From: an uncultured Lentisphaeraceae bacterium
GTDB taxonomy: Bacteria; Verrucomicrobiota; Kiritimatiellia; RFP12; DVOR01
Assembly (NCBI GenBank): GCA_949289005.1
Contig: CASEMQ010000053.1
Span: 18,203 to 82,202 of the forward strand
Reading direction: 5' to 3'
Length of the DNA stretch: 64,000 nucleotides
A program made the position numbers and the translations under genes. This document shows positions 52,756 to 60,212 of the stretch, piece after piece; position 1 is the stretch's first letter, and every line of letters begins with the position of its first letter. Below the pieces are notes generated by a model that made no database searches, was not told where the DNA came from, and saw nothing but the letters and a program-made list of their open reading frames with translations.

Positions 52756-53259
52756 ATGGAAGACACACAAGACAACCAGAGGCCGGCAAACGACGCCACG
52801 CCGGGGCAACGGTTGTTGGCGTGGGCGGCGCGGCGCTTCCAATGGCTTGTCGCGCTTGAGTTTGCGGCATGGATGGCCGCGCTTGTCCACGTTTTCGGCG
52901 TGATTTGCCCCCACGCGACGCTCTTCCTGATTTTGGAAGGCTACTTTGTCCGCGCGGCGCTGACCTGCTGCCTGCGACCCGGCCTGTGGCGCCGACTGCT
53001 TGGCCTCCAATTCCTGATCGGGCCGCTCTGGCTCATGATGGGTGCCACGCTCATCGCCAACCCGTCCACACTCTGGGCAGAAATGCAAAAGCACGTTGAT
53101 GACCTGATACTCGCCAGTCTCCTTTACGCCCTGTGCGCCCCTTGGGCCATCGCGGCCGCCGGCCTGCGCAAGGAATGGCCACGCCTCTCGGCAGCAATGC
53201 TCCTGGCCGACCTCCTCAAAACCGCCGCCTTCGCGATAATCCTCCCCCTCACACGCTGA
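52756..53259 (+). CDS. small integral membrane protein of unknown function
   Basis: A 167-residue protein with about five hydrophobic segments (for example LVALEFAAWMAALVHVFGVI, ATLFLILEGYFVRAALTCCL, LLGLQFLIGPLWLMMGATLI, LILASLLYALCAPWAIAAAG, LLKTAAFAIILPL) and a charged N-terminal tail (EDTQDNQRPANDATPGQ). No family recognised. It stands alone between alr and the third dispersed repeat. Confidence 0.6.
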   Translation: MEDTQDNQRPANDATPGQRLLAWAARRFQWLVALEFAAWMAALVHVFGVICPHATLFLILEGYFVRAALTCCLRPGLWRRLLGLQFLIGPLWLMMGATLIANPSTLWAEMQKHVDDLILASLLYALCAPWAIAAAGLRKEWPRLSAAMLLADLLKTAAFAIILPLTR

Positions 53260-53377
53260 CCGCCCACACCCTCGCCATCCTCTTCCCCACATCGCCTCCG
53301 CATCGTCCCCCCCTGTCAAGAACGCCCCGCGGGGAAACGCGCCGCGCCGCGCCGCGGGATGCGCCGTGCCGCGACCC

Positions 53378-53498
53378 GAGGTACGGCGCATCCCGGAAAA
53401 TGACCCCGCTCCCTGATTGAAAAGTCGCTTCCGAGCCCCCTCCGGCCCCGCTCGTATTCAACAGGTTTTCAACAGATTCGCGAAAGTTATCGACAAGG
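53378..53498 (+). repeat. dispersed 120-bp element, copy 3 (upstream of the BspA-like gene)
   Basis: Begins GAGGTACGGCGCATCCCGG, has GAAAATGACCCC, GATTGAAAAG, CCTCCGGCCCCG, then ATTCAACAGGTTTTCAACAG and ends AAAGTTATCGACAAGG. The part reading TTGTATA in copies 1 and 2 is changed to GCTCCCT. An iteron-like unit (GATGCGCCGTG) precedes it by about 22 nt. It is 200 bp before the BspA-like ATG. Nothing else is recognised in the 53260-53570 gap. Confidence 0.85.
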
Positions 53499-53575
53499 TC
53501 GCAAGGACGCCAAGTCCCGCAACTTTTTGCCGCGTTTTCGCGTTCCGCGCGTAAGACCGCCCCGCCCGCGGACAA

Positions 53576-53584
53576 TGCTACAAT
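53576..53584 (+). promoter_or_regulatory. extended -10 upstream of the BspA-like gene (distal)
   Basis: TGCTACAAT at 53576-53584, without a clear -35; about 110 nt before ATG. Confidence 0.4.
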
Positions 53585-53608
53585 AAAGACTCGTGTTGTG
53601 CGCACCGT

Positions 53609-53637
53609 TTGTCCCCCGCACGGCAAAGGTGTATAAT
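53609..53637 (+). promoter_or_regulatory. sigma-70-type promoter of the BspA-like gene (proximal)
   Basis: TTGTCC (53609-53614) and TATAAT (53632-53637) with a 17-nt spacer, 58 nt before ATG 53696. Confidence 0.7.
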
Positions 53638-53695
53638 CCAAACGTCTTGGTTGCCGGTGTGCGTGTTTTGTCGCCGGCAAGGAAAGGTGGCCTTT

Positions 53696-56305
53696 ATGAG
53701 ATTGTCGCGTTCGCTTGTTTGTGCCTGTTCGCTCGCCCTGTGCGCCGTCTTCGCGCAGGCCGCCACCTTCGGCGACTTCGAATATCAGGATAACGGATCC
53801 GGCGTCTCCGTCACAGGTTACACCGGGAGCGCCTCCACACTCAAAATCCCCGCCGCCATCAACGGAAAGCCCGTCACCGCCATCGACACCAACGCGTTTC
53901 GCGACTGCGATTTCTTGACGTCTGTAACGATTCCCGACAGCGTGACCACCATCGGCAATTACGCGTTTTACGGGTGCGAGGGCTTGACGTCGGTGACAAT
54001 CGGTGACAGCGTAACCATCATCGGCAAATCCGCGTTTGGCAGTTGCAATGCCTTAACGTCGGTGACAATTCCCGACGGCGTGACCTCCATCGGCGATCTC
54101 GCGTTTGCCTGGTGCGATACCTTGGCATCGATAGAGATTGGCTCCGGAGCGACGGACATTGATTTCTCAGCGTTTTCTGGTTGCGGCAAGATTGTTGTGT
54201 CTGCGAACAATCCTGCGTTTAAATCGGACGAGTGTGGGGCGGTGTATTCCAAGGATGGCACGATATTGTGCCGGGTTCCCTCTTCCGTTACAGCCTTCTC
54301 GATTCCCAACAACGTGACCACCATCGGTAATTCCGCTTTTGCCGGGTGCTATGATTTAACGTCAGTAACACTTCCGGCCGATTTAACCACAATCTATGAT
54401 GCCGCGTTTGTTCGGTGCTCTGCCTTGACGTCTATAACGATTCCCAACGGTGTGACCACCATCGGCGATGGCGCGTTTTACAATTGCGTTACCTTGACGT
54501 CGGTGACAATTGGCGACAGCGTAACCTCCATCGGCAATGACGCGTTTGGTTGGTGCTATGCCTTGACATCGGTAACCATTCCCGACAGCGTAACTTCCAT
54601 CGGCAATGACGCGTTTGGTTGGTGCTATGCATTGACATCGGTAACCATTCCCGACAGCTTGACTGCCGTTGGGACGGGCGCATTTGATAGGTGTTGGGCA
54701 TTGGAAGAGGTGGTGTTCACGGGGAAGCCGCCGGCGTATGAGACGCCAAGTGGATGGGACGGGCTGACGTGGAAGTATCCGGCGGCGGAGCGGGAGGCAT
54801 GGGAAGAGGCCATCGCGAGCGGGCGCTTCGGGGCCGGGTCGGTCACGTTTGAGGCGTATGGGGAGGAGCAAAGCCCCGAGCCAGAGGATCTCTGGCGCTA
54901 TCGCGTCAATGCGGACGGGTCGGTCACGTTGCTTGGCGCGGCCTCCGGGGTGGAACTCTCCGGCGAGGTTTCGCTTCCCGGCACGCTGGAGGGCAGGAAG
55001 GTGACGGCCATCGGCGAAGACGCGTTTGCCTGGTGCAAGAACTTGGTGTCGATAACGATTCCAGACGGCGTGACAACCATCGGTACCAACGCGTTTTTCA
55101 ACTGTTCCGCTCTGGCGTCGATAACGCTTCCAGACAGCGTAACCGACATCGGCATAAGCGCATTTGATGGATGTGCAGTCTTGGCGTCGGTAACAATTCC
55201 AGACGGCGTGACCACCATCAACGCTTACACGTTTCAACATTGCGCGACCCTGACGTCAATCACGATTCCCGACAGCGTGACCACCATCGGGACTAACGCG
55301 TTTGCCAGTTGCGATGGCTTGACAGCGGTGGCAATTGGCGACAGCGTGACCACCATCGGCAATTACGCGTTTGGTTGGTGTTATGCCTTGACATCGGTAA
55401 CAATTCCCGACAGTGTGACCACCATCGGCGATTGCGCGTTTTACGGGTGCAAATCCTTGTCATCGGTGACATTTGGCGACGGCGTGACCACCATCGGCAT
55501 AGAAGCGTTTTCCAGGTGCACCAACTTGACGACGGTAACGATACCCGACAGCGTGACTGCCATTGGGACGGGCGCATTTGATAGGTGTTCGGCATTGCGT
55601 GAGATTGTATTCACAGGGAAGCCGCCAACGTATAGGACGCCGAGTGGGTGGGACGGGCTGACGTGGAAGTATCCGGCGGCGGAGCGGGAGGCGTGGCAGG
55701 AGGCCATCGCGAGCGGGCGTTTCGATGGGCGGGGGATTGTTTTCGAGGAATATGGCGTGGCGCCGGAGCCGGTACCCGGGCTTGTTTTCGACGAGACGGT
55801 CCCGGAGACGGAGCGGGAATGGTTGCGCGAGGCGCTTGAGTCGCGGGGGCTTTCGGGCACGGTGACCGTGGCGGGGGACGCGGGGGCGTTGGCGGTGTTC
55901 CGGACGCTGGGGGTGTTGCCGCGGGTCGATCGGCATGGCGCGACGATTTCCTTGGACGTGGGGGAGGGCGCGGCGTTTGGTGCGTTGCGGGAAGCGGTCG
56001 CGTCCGGGGAGATTATCGGCAAAGGGCAACTCGCGGCGAAGCTGAACGAGAAGGTGAAGGAGATGGCCTTGACGGCGCCGATGATCGAGGTGGGGCCGGA
56101 TGGCGTCACCGTGGAGATTGGCTTCCAGACGGCGGAGACGCTGGGCGAGTGGAAACCGGCGGCCCTGACGGGGGATGCCGTGACGGTGGAGACAAGCGTG
56201 GAGGGAACGTTGCGCGTGCGCATCGCCAAGCCACAGGATTCGAACGCCGCCTTTTACAAGTTCGTCGTGCGGGATGGGCTTCAGGAGGCGCGGCGCGCGG
56301 ACTGA
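53696..56305 (+). CDS. secreted BspA-like leucine-rich repeat (LRR_5) surface protein
   Basis: An 869-residue exported protein with signal MRLSRSLVCACSLALCAVFA (then QAA). From residue 55 it has two blocks of about 23-residue LRR_5 repeats of the form LTSVTIPDSVTTIGNYAFYG-C (about 60-335 and 435-635). Each block ends in the same module: VVFTGKPPAYETPSGWDGLT then KYPAAEREAWEEAIASGRF, and IVFTGKPPTYRTPSGWDGLT then KYPAAEREAWQEAIASGRF. So a whole repeat array plus cap has been duplicated. The last 200 residues are a different domain ending NAAFYKFVVRDGLQ, similar in style to the end of the GH18 protein. BspA-type proteins bind host proteins or other cells; here the ligand is unknown. Confidence 0.88.
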   Translation: MRLSRSLVCACSLALCAVFAQAATFGDFEYQDNGSGVSVTGYTGSASTLKIPAAINGKPVTAIDTNAFRDCDFLTSVTIPDSVTTIGNYAFYGCEGLTSVTIGDSVTIIGKSAFGSCNALTSVTIPDGVTSIGDLAFAWCDTLASIEIGSGATDIDFSAFSGCGKIVVSANNPAFKSDECGAVYSKDGTILCRVPSSVTAFSIPNNVTTIGNSAFAGCYDLTSVTLPADLTTIYDAAFVRCSALTSITIPNGVTTIGDGAFYNCVTLTSVTIGDSVTSIGNDAFGWCYALTSVTIPDSVTSIGNDAFGWCYALTSVTIPDSLTAVGTGAFDRCWALEEVVFTGKPPAYETPSGWDGLTWKYPAAEREAWEEAIASGRFGAGSVTFEAYGEEQSPEPEDLWRYRVNADGSVTLLGAASGVELSGEVSLPGTLEGRKVTAIGEDAFAWCKNLVSITIPDGVTTIGTNAFFNCSALASITLPDSVTDIGISAFDGCAVLASVTIPDGVTTINAYTFQHCATLTSITIPDSVTTIGTNAFASCDGLTAVAIGDSVTTIGNYAFGWCYALTSVTIPDSVTTIGDCAFYGCKSLSSVTFGDGVTTIGIEAFSRCTNLTTVTIPDSVTAIGTGAFDRCSALREIVFTGKPPTYRTPSGWDGLTWKYPAAEREAWQEAIASGRFDGRGIVFEEYGVAPEPVPGLVFDETVPETEREWLREALESRGLSGTVTVAGDAGALAVFRTLGVLPRVDRHGATISLDVGEGAAFGALREAVASGEIIGKGQLAAKLNEKVKEMALTAPMIEVGPDGVTVEIGFQTAETLGEWKPAALTGDAVTVETSVEGTLRVRIAKPQDSNAAFYKFVVRDGLQEARRAD

Positions 56306-56464
56306 GCGCGTGCCCGGGGAGAACATGCCGGCGGACGGGGAGGCGCGGGCGCACTGTCCTCTGTCCGCCGGTTTGCCATACGGGGTGAACCGAACGCTCC
56401 CGGCCCCACCCATCGCCCCGCTGGGGCGCCCTGTTCGCTGTTTTCTGTTCTCTGTCCACTCATT

Positions 56465-56473
56465 TGCTATAAT
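56465..56473 (+). promoter_or_regulatory. extended -10 promoter of the BamD-like/lptE pair
   Basis: TTTGCTATAAT (TATAAT at 56468-56473), 7 nt before ATG 56481; CTGTTC lies 17 nt upstream. An ATG at 56472 overlaps the box and is unlikely to be used. The transcript is probably leaderless. Confidence 0.65.
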
Positions 56474-56480
56474 GCACGGT

Positions 56481-57554
56481 ATGAGACGGAGATTGGCTGT
56501 TTTGGCGTTGAGTTGTTGCGGTGCGGCGTCGCTGTGGGCGCAGTATCAGGACTATTCGCGCATGGGGCGCACGCCGGAGGAGTTGCGCTTCCTGGACAAC
56601 GACGAGGTGACGGAGGTGGACCTGAAGGAGCCTTCGTGGTGGTTCTGGGGCGGGCCCGACGAAAAGACGCCTGCCGCGCAGTTGGCGCTCGGGGCGCGCC
56701 TGGAGCGCGAGGGCAAACGCGAGGAGGCCGTGGAGGCCTATGACGATTTGGTCCACGCCTGGCACGCCACGCCGGAGGCGCTCACCGCGCAACTGGCCAT
56801 CGCCCGGCTGGAATCGGCGGCGGGGAACGCCCAACGGGCCTACGACGCGGACATTTACCTGCTGGCGCACTTCGCGGGGCGCTTCGAGTTGGAGCCCGTG
56901 TTGCGCGACGCGGTGGCGCAGGCGGATTTGCTGACGGCACGGGAGGTGGGGCGTACGCTGCACCTCTCCTCCGGGGCCACCTTGCGGCGCAACTACGAGC
57001 GCATCATCCACTACGCGCCGCGCTGGGGGCGCGTGCCGGAGCTCATGCTGCGCATTGCCGACCTGTATTATGACGACGGCGAATACGCCAGCGCCATCAC
57101 CGTCTGCGACCGCCTTCTGGTGGATTGGCCGCACGCGAGCAATCTCGACGCGGTGGTCGCGCGCTACTGCGCGGCCGTCCGCGAGCAGGCCACCCTGTGG
57201 CGCAACGACACCCGCCGCCTCGCCCACCTGGAGCGGCTGATGGCCGGCGCGCAAACCTTCCGCCCCAACCACCCCGACCGCGACCGCTTCGCCGCCTGGC
57301 AACGCGAAATCCACCAACTGCGCCACGACCGCGCCTACGCGAACGCCTCCTTCTACGACAATCCCAAAGCCTACTCCCGCGAGGCCGCGCGCCTGGCCTA
57401 CCAGGCCTTCCTGCGCGACTTCCCCGAATCCCCGCACGCCGAAACCCTGCGCGTGCGCATCGCCCAACTGGCGGCTCTGGACGCAGCCGAAACATCGCAA
57501 GCCGCCAAGCCGCAAGCCCCAGCCCCAACCGCCGCCACCAAGGAGACCGAATGA
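56481..57554 (+). CDS. exported tetratricopeptide-like protein, possibly BamD-like
   Basis: A 357-residue exported protein, signal MRRRLAVLALSCCGAASLWA. The mature part contains helical-repeat segments typical of TPR/BamD folds: AAQLALGARLEREGKREEAV, EAYDDLVHAWHATPEALTAQ, LMLRIADLYYDDGEYASAIT with VCDRLLVDWPHASNLD, and REAARLAYQAFLRDFPESPH with AETLRVRIAQL. YxxFLxxFPxSPHAExLRxRIA is the kind of repeat seen in the outer-membrane assembly lipoprotein BamD, but no lipobox cysteine is obvious, so it may be a periplasmic relative. Its stop overlaps the lptE start, placing it with outer-membrane biogenesis. Confidence 0.6.
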   Translation: MRRRLAVLALSCCGAASLWAQYQDYSRMGRTPEELRFLDNDEVTEVDLKEPSWWFWGGPDEKTPAAQLALGARLEREGKREEAVEAYDDLVHAWHATPEALTAQLAIARLESAAGNAQRAYDADIYLLAHFAGRFELEPVLRDAVAQADLLTAREVGRTLHLSSGATLRRNYERIIHYAPRWGRVPELMLRIADLYYDDGEYASAITVCDRLLVDWPHASNLDAVVARYCAAVREQATLWRNDTRRLAHLERLMAGAQTFRPNHPDRDRFAAWQREIHQLRHDRAYANASFYDNPKAYSREAARLAYQAFLRDFPESPHAETLRVRIAQLAALDAAETSQAAKPQAPAPTAATKETE

Positions 57555-58087
57555 TGCGCTTCGCCCGCCTCGTCACCCTCGCCGCGCTCGCCCTGGCCGC
57601 CACCCTCGCCGCCGGCTGCGCGGGTTACCGCCGCGGCTCCGCCGTGCCGCAAGAGCTGCGCGCCGTCCACGTGCCCGCCTTCGAGAACCGCACCGTCTAC
57701 CCCATGGCCGGCGCCATCGCCGCACAGCAATTCCTCGACGCGCTCATCGAGGACGGCACCTTCACGCCCACCGACTTCGACTCCGCCACCCTGCGCACCC
57801 AGGTCGTCCTCTCCGGCCTTGCCGCCGACGCCATCCGCTACGACCGCAACAACGCCATCATCCCCGATGAGTACCGCGCCACCCTCCGCGCCCAACTCTA
57901 CGCCTTCGATGCCCGCACCGGCGAAACGCTCATCAACGGCAAAACCGTCTCAGCCACCGAAACCGCCCTCACCCGCAACGACTTCCAGACCGGCATGGCC
58001 GACGCCCTCCCCCGCCTCGCGCGCAAACTCGCCCAAAACCTGCTCATCGAGCTGCACGGCATCGAACACCCCCACGCGGCCCAATGA
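57551..58087 (+). CDS. lptE: LPS-assembly lipoprotein LptE
   Basis: A 178-residue lipoprotein: MMRFARLVTLAALALAATLA then AGCAGYRRGS, with lipobox AAGC (Cys about residue 23) followed by the usual GYxxG start of LptE. Next comes AVHVPAFENRTVYPMAGAIA and the strand-helix-strand pattern to the end. LptE plugs and helps fold LptD, so this supports an LPS-containing outer membrane. ATGATG overlaps the upstream stop. A bidirectional terminator follows. Confidence 0.8.
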   Translation: MMRFARLVTLAALALAATLAAGCAGYRRGSAVPQELRAVHVPAFENRTVYPMAGAIAAQQFLDALIEDGTFTPTDFDSATLRTQVVLSGLAADAIRYDRNNAIIPDEYRATLRAQLYAFDARTGETLINGKTVSATETALTRNDFQTGMADALPRLARKLAQNLLIELHGIEHPHAAQ

Positions 58088-58111
58088 CGCGCGGCGCCGA
58101 CGGGCACAAAA

Positions 58112-58146
58112 AAAGCCCCGTTCCCAAAAGGAGCGGGGCTTTTTCG
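58112..58146. terminator. bidirectional intrinsic terminator between lptE and tatD
   Basis: AGCCCCG (58114-58120) pairs with CGGGGCT (58134-58140). It is flanked by seven A on the left and TTTTT on the right, so it has U-tracts for both converging transcripts. Confidence 0.85.
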
Positions 58147-58160
58147 TGTCGCCGTCCCGG

Positions 58161-58901
58161 TCAGTCGGGGAGGCGGAAGAGGGTGCGGGCATTGGCGGTG
58201 GTCTGGGCGGCAAAGGTTTCGAAGGGAGTGGCACGGAGGGCCGCGAGAACCTCGGCGGTGGCGCGGACGTAGGCGGGGCGGTTGCGCTGGCCGCGGTGGG
58301 GAACGGGGGCAAGATAAGGGGAATCGGTCTCCACGAGGATACGGTCGGCAGGGACGTGGCGAGCCGTCTCGCGAAGGGCGGCGGCGTTGCGGAAGGTGAC
58401 GATGCCGGAGAAGGAGATGTAGTAGCCCAGGTCAAGGAATGCCTTGGCCAAGGGAAGGCCGCCGGTGTAGGAGTGGATGACGCCGGCCCGGGGAAGCGCG
58501 AGCGCACGGAGCGTCTCCAGCGTGAGCGCGTCGGCCTCGCGGGTGTGGACGATGACGGGCAGGTCGTGCGCGCGGGCGAAGGCCGCCTGGGCCTCGAAGG
58601 CGGCGCGTTGGGCGGAGGCGGACTCGAGGGGTTTCCAATGGAAGTCGAAGCCCAGCTCGCCGATGGCCACGAGGCCTGGCTTGAGGGCGAGTGGCGGGGG
58701 CGCGCCCTCGCACGACCAATCGAAGCCCTGCGCGAACCAGGTGCCGCTGGCCTCGGCGGCGGCATTGAGCGCGGGGTTCCCGCCGACGGCGATGGCACGC
58801 ACGCCGCAAGCGGCGGCCTCGCGCAGGAGGGCAAGCGCGTCGTCACCCGCCTCGAAGTGGCAGTGCGTGTCGATAAGAAAGGGGGCCGGGTGGATACTCA
58901 T
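58161..58901 (-). CDS. tatD: TatD-family metal-dependent DNase
   Basis: A 246-residue TIM-barrel hydrolase. The metal site FLIDTHCHFEAGDDALALLR begins at residue 8; then IGELGFDFHWKP (usual GExGLD-Y/F), ARAHDLPVIVHTREADALTL, GVIHSYTGGLPLAKAFLDLG (usual HcFsG), YYISFSGIVTFRNAAALRET and ILVETDSPYLAPVPHRGQRN with RPAYV, a signature shared across the family. Predicted 3'-5' DNase or deoxyribonuclease in DNA repair; annotation as a hydrolase is firm, biological role less so. ATG overlaps the end of the PEGA gene (ATGA). Confidence 0.93.
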   Translation of the reverse strand: MSIHPAPFLIDTHCHFEAGDDALALLREAAACGVRAIAVGGNPALNAAAEASGTWFAQGFDWSCEGAPPPLALKPGLVAIGELGFDFHWKPLESASAQRAAFEAQAAFARAHDLPVIVHTREADALTLETLRALALPRAGVIHSYTGGLPLAKAFLDLGYYISFSGIVTFRNAAALRETARHVPADRILVETDSPYLAPVPHRGQRNRPAYVRATAEVLAALRATPFETFAAQTTANARTLFRLPD

Positions 58902-60211
58902 TCTGTGGGGTCGCCGCCGTCCAGAAAGCGGCGGGAGAGGATTTCCGCGGGGAGGAAGGTGCGGTAGGTGCCGGGCTTGAGCTCGAGGGAAAGGGTGCCG
59001 TCGAGGTCGGTGCGGACGATGACACCGCGATAGACGCCGTTCGGGGTGCGAACCTCGAAGTTGGGTTTGAAGTCGAGGCGGACCTTGAGGTCGGTGGTTT
59101 TGTTGGCGGCGATGGTGACGGTGCGCGTGGCATCGGCGTAGCCACGGGCCTTGAGGGTGAAGGTGTGCTCCCCGGGCACGAGGGTGAGCGTGGCGATGCT
59201 GGAGGTGAAGCCGTTTTTGGCCATGGGCGCGGTGGTAAGGAGGCGGCGTTTGCCCTCCCACAGCTCCACGACGCCGGGCTGGGTCTGGAGGGCGAGTTGG
59301 CCGCGGATGATTTCGAGCCGGAACTCCTCCACGTGGGTGGCACCGGCGGCAAGGGTGATCTCGCGGGCGGCCTGGGCATAGCCGGGCGCCTCCACGCGCA
59401 GGGTGTGCGGCCCCTCGGGCAGGTCGGCGAGCGTGAGGTCGGAGTTGCCGCGGAAGGCGCCATCGACGTAGACGCGCGCGCCTTCGGGGATGGTGGTGAC
59501 GGTGAGGCCGGCGGGGAGCCGCTGCAGCTCAAGCGTCACGGGGATGGTCTCGCCCGCGCGCAGCTCCACGTCGTGGCTGACGGGGCGGTAACCATCGAGC
59601 GTGAGGCGGATGGTGTGCTTGCCCTCGCGCAGACGGCCGATGTCGCAGGGGGTGACGCCGTGGGCGATGCCATTGACCTGGACCTTGGCGCCGGCGGGGG
59701 CACTGGCGATCTTCAACGTGCCGGAGTCGGCCACAAGGTTGGCGTCGACAACGCGCGGCTTGCCGTTGGAGAGGTCGAGCCGAATGGCCTGGTCTTGGTA
59801 GCCCTCCGCGCGGATGACCACGCGGTAGGCGCGCGGCGCGTCGAAGAAACTGTGGAAGGGCGTCTCGCCCAGCTCCGCGCCATCGCACAGCACGGTCGCG
59901 GGGCGTTCGGAGCGGAAGAGCACGGGGATAGGCTCGTGCTCCAAGCGAAAAGGCTCGTGGCGGCGCTCGCCCGGGCGGAGGGTGACGGTCCGCCATTGCG
60001 TGACGCAGCCGGGCGCGGAGACGCGCAAGACGGTGGGCGTGTTGGGCGGGAGCGTAAGGTTGAAGTTCTCGCCCGTTTTGTTGGGCTTGTGGTTCACCCA
60101 CAGCGTCGCGGCGGGCTCGCAGGTCACGCGCAAGGAAGCCGGCAGAGGCTCCTGCGCCCGGAGCACGACGGCCGCGCAAAGGGCCACGGACAGGATGAGG
60201 CGGGCAAACAT
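58898..60211 (-). CDS. exported PEGA-domain protein
   Basis: A 437-residue exported protein with signal MFARLILSVALCAAVVLRAQ. At least four PEGA beta-sandwich repeats are visible: LRVTCEPAATLWVNHKPNKT, LKIASAPAGAKVQVNGIAHG with VTPCDIGRLREGKHTIRLTL, GLTVTTIPEGARVYVDGAF with LADLPEGPHTLRVEAPGYAQ, and VELWEGKRRLLTT with LVPGEHTFTLKARGYADATR. PEGA domains occur in surface and carbohydrate-linked proteins of unclear role. It lies 1 nt after the FHA gene and overlaps tatD by ATGA, so FHA-PEGA-tatD is one unit. Confidence 0.88.
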   Translation of the reverse strand: MFARLILSVALCAAVVLRAQEPLPASLRVTCEPAATLWVNHKPNKTGENFNLTLPPNTPTVLRVSAPGCVTQWRTVTLRPGERRHEPFRLEHEPIPVLFRSERPATVLCDGAELGETPFHSFFDAPRAYRVVIRAEGYQDQAIRLDLSNGKPRVVDANLVADSGTLKIASAPAGAKVQVNGIAHGVTPCDIGRLREGKHTIRLTLDGYRPVSHDVELRAGETIPVTLELQRLPAGLTVTTIPEGARVYVDGAFRGNSDLTLADLPEGPHTLRVEAPGYAQAAREITLAAGATHVEEFRLEIIRGQLALQTQPGVVELWEGKRRLLTTAPMAKNGFTSSIATLTLVPGEHTFTLKARGYADATRTVTIAANKTTDLKVRLDFKPNFEVRTPNGVYRGVIVRTDLDGTLSLELKPGTYRTFLPAEILSRRFLDGGDPTE

Positions 60212-60212
60212 C

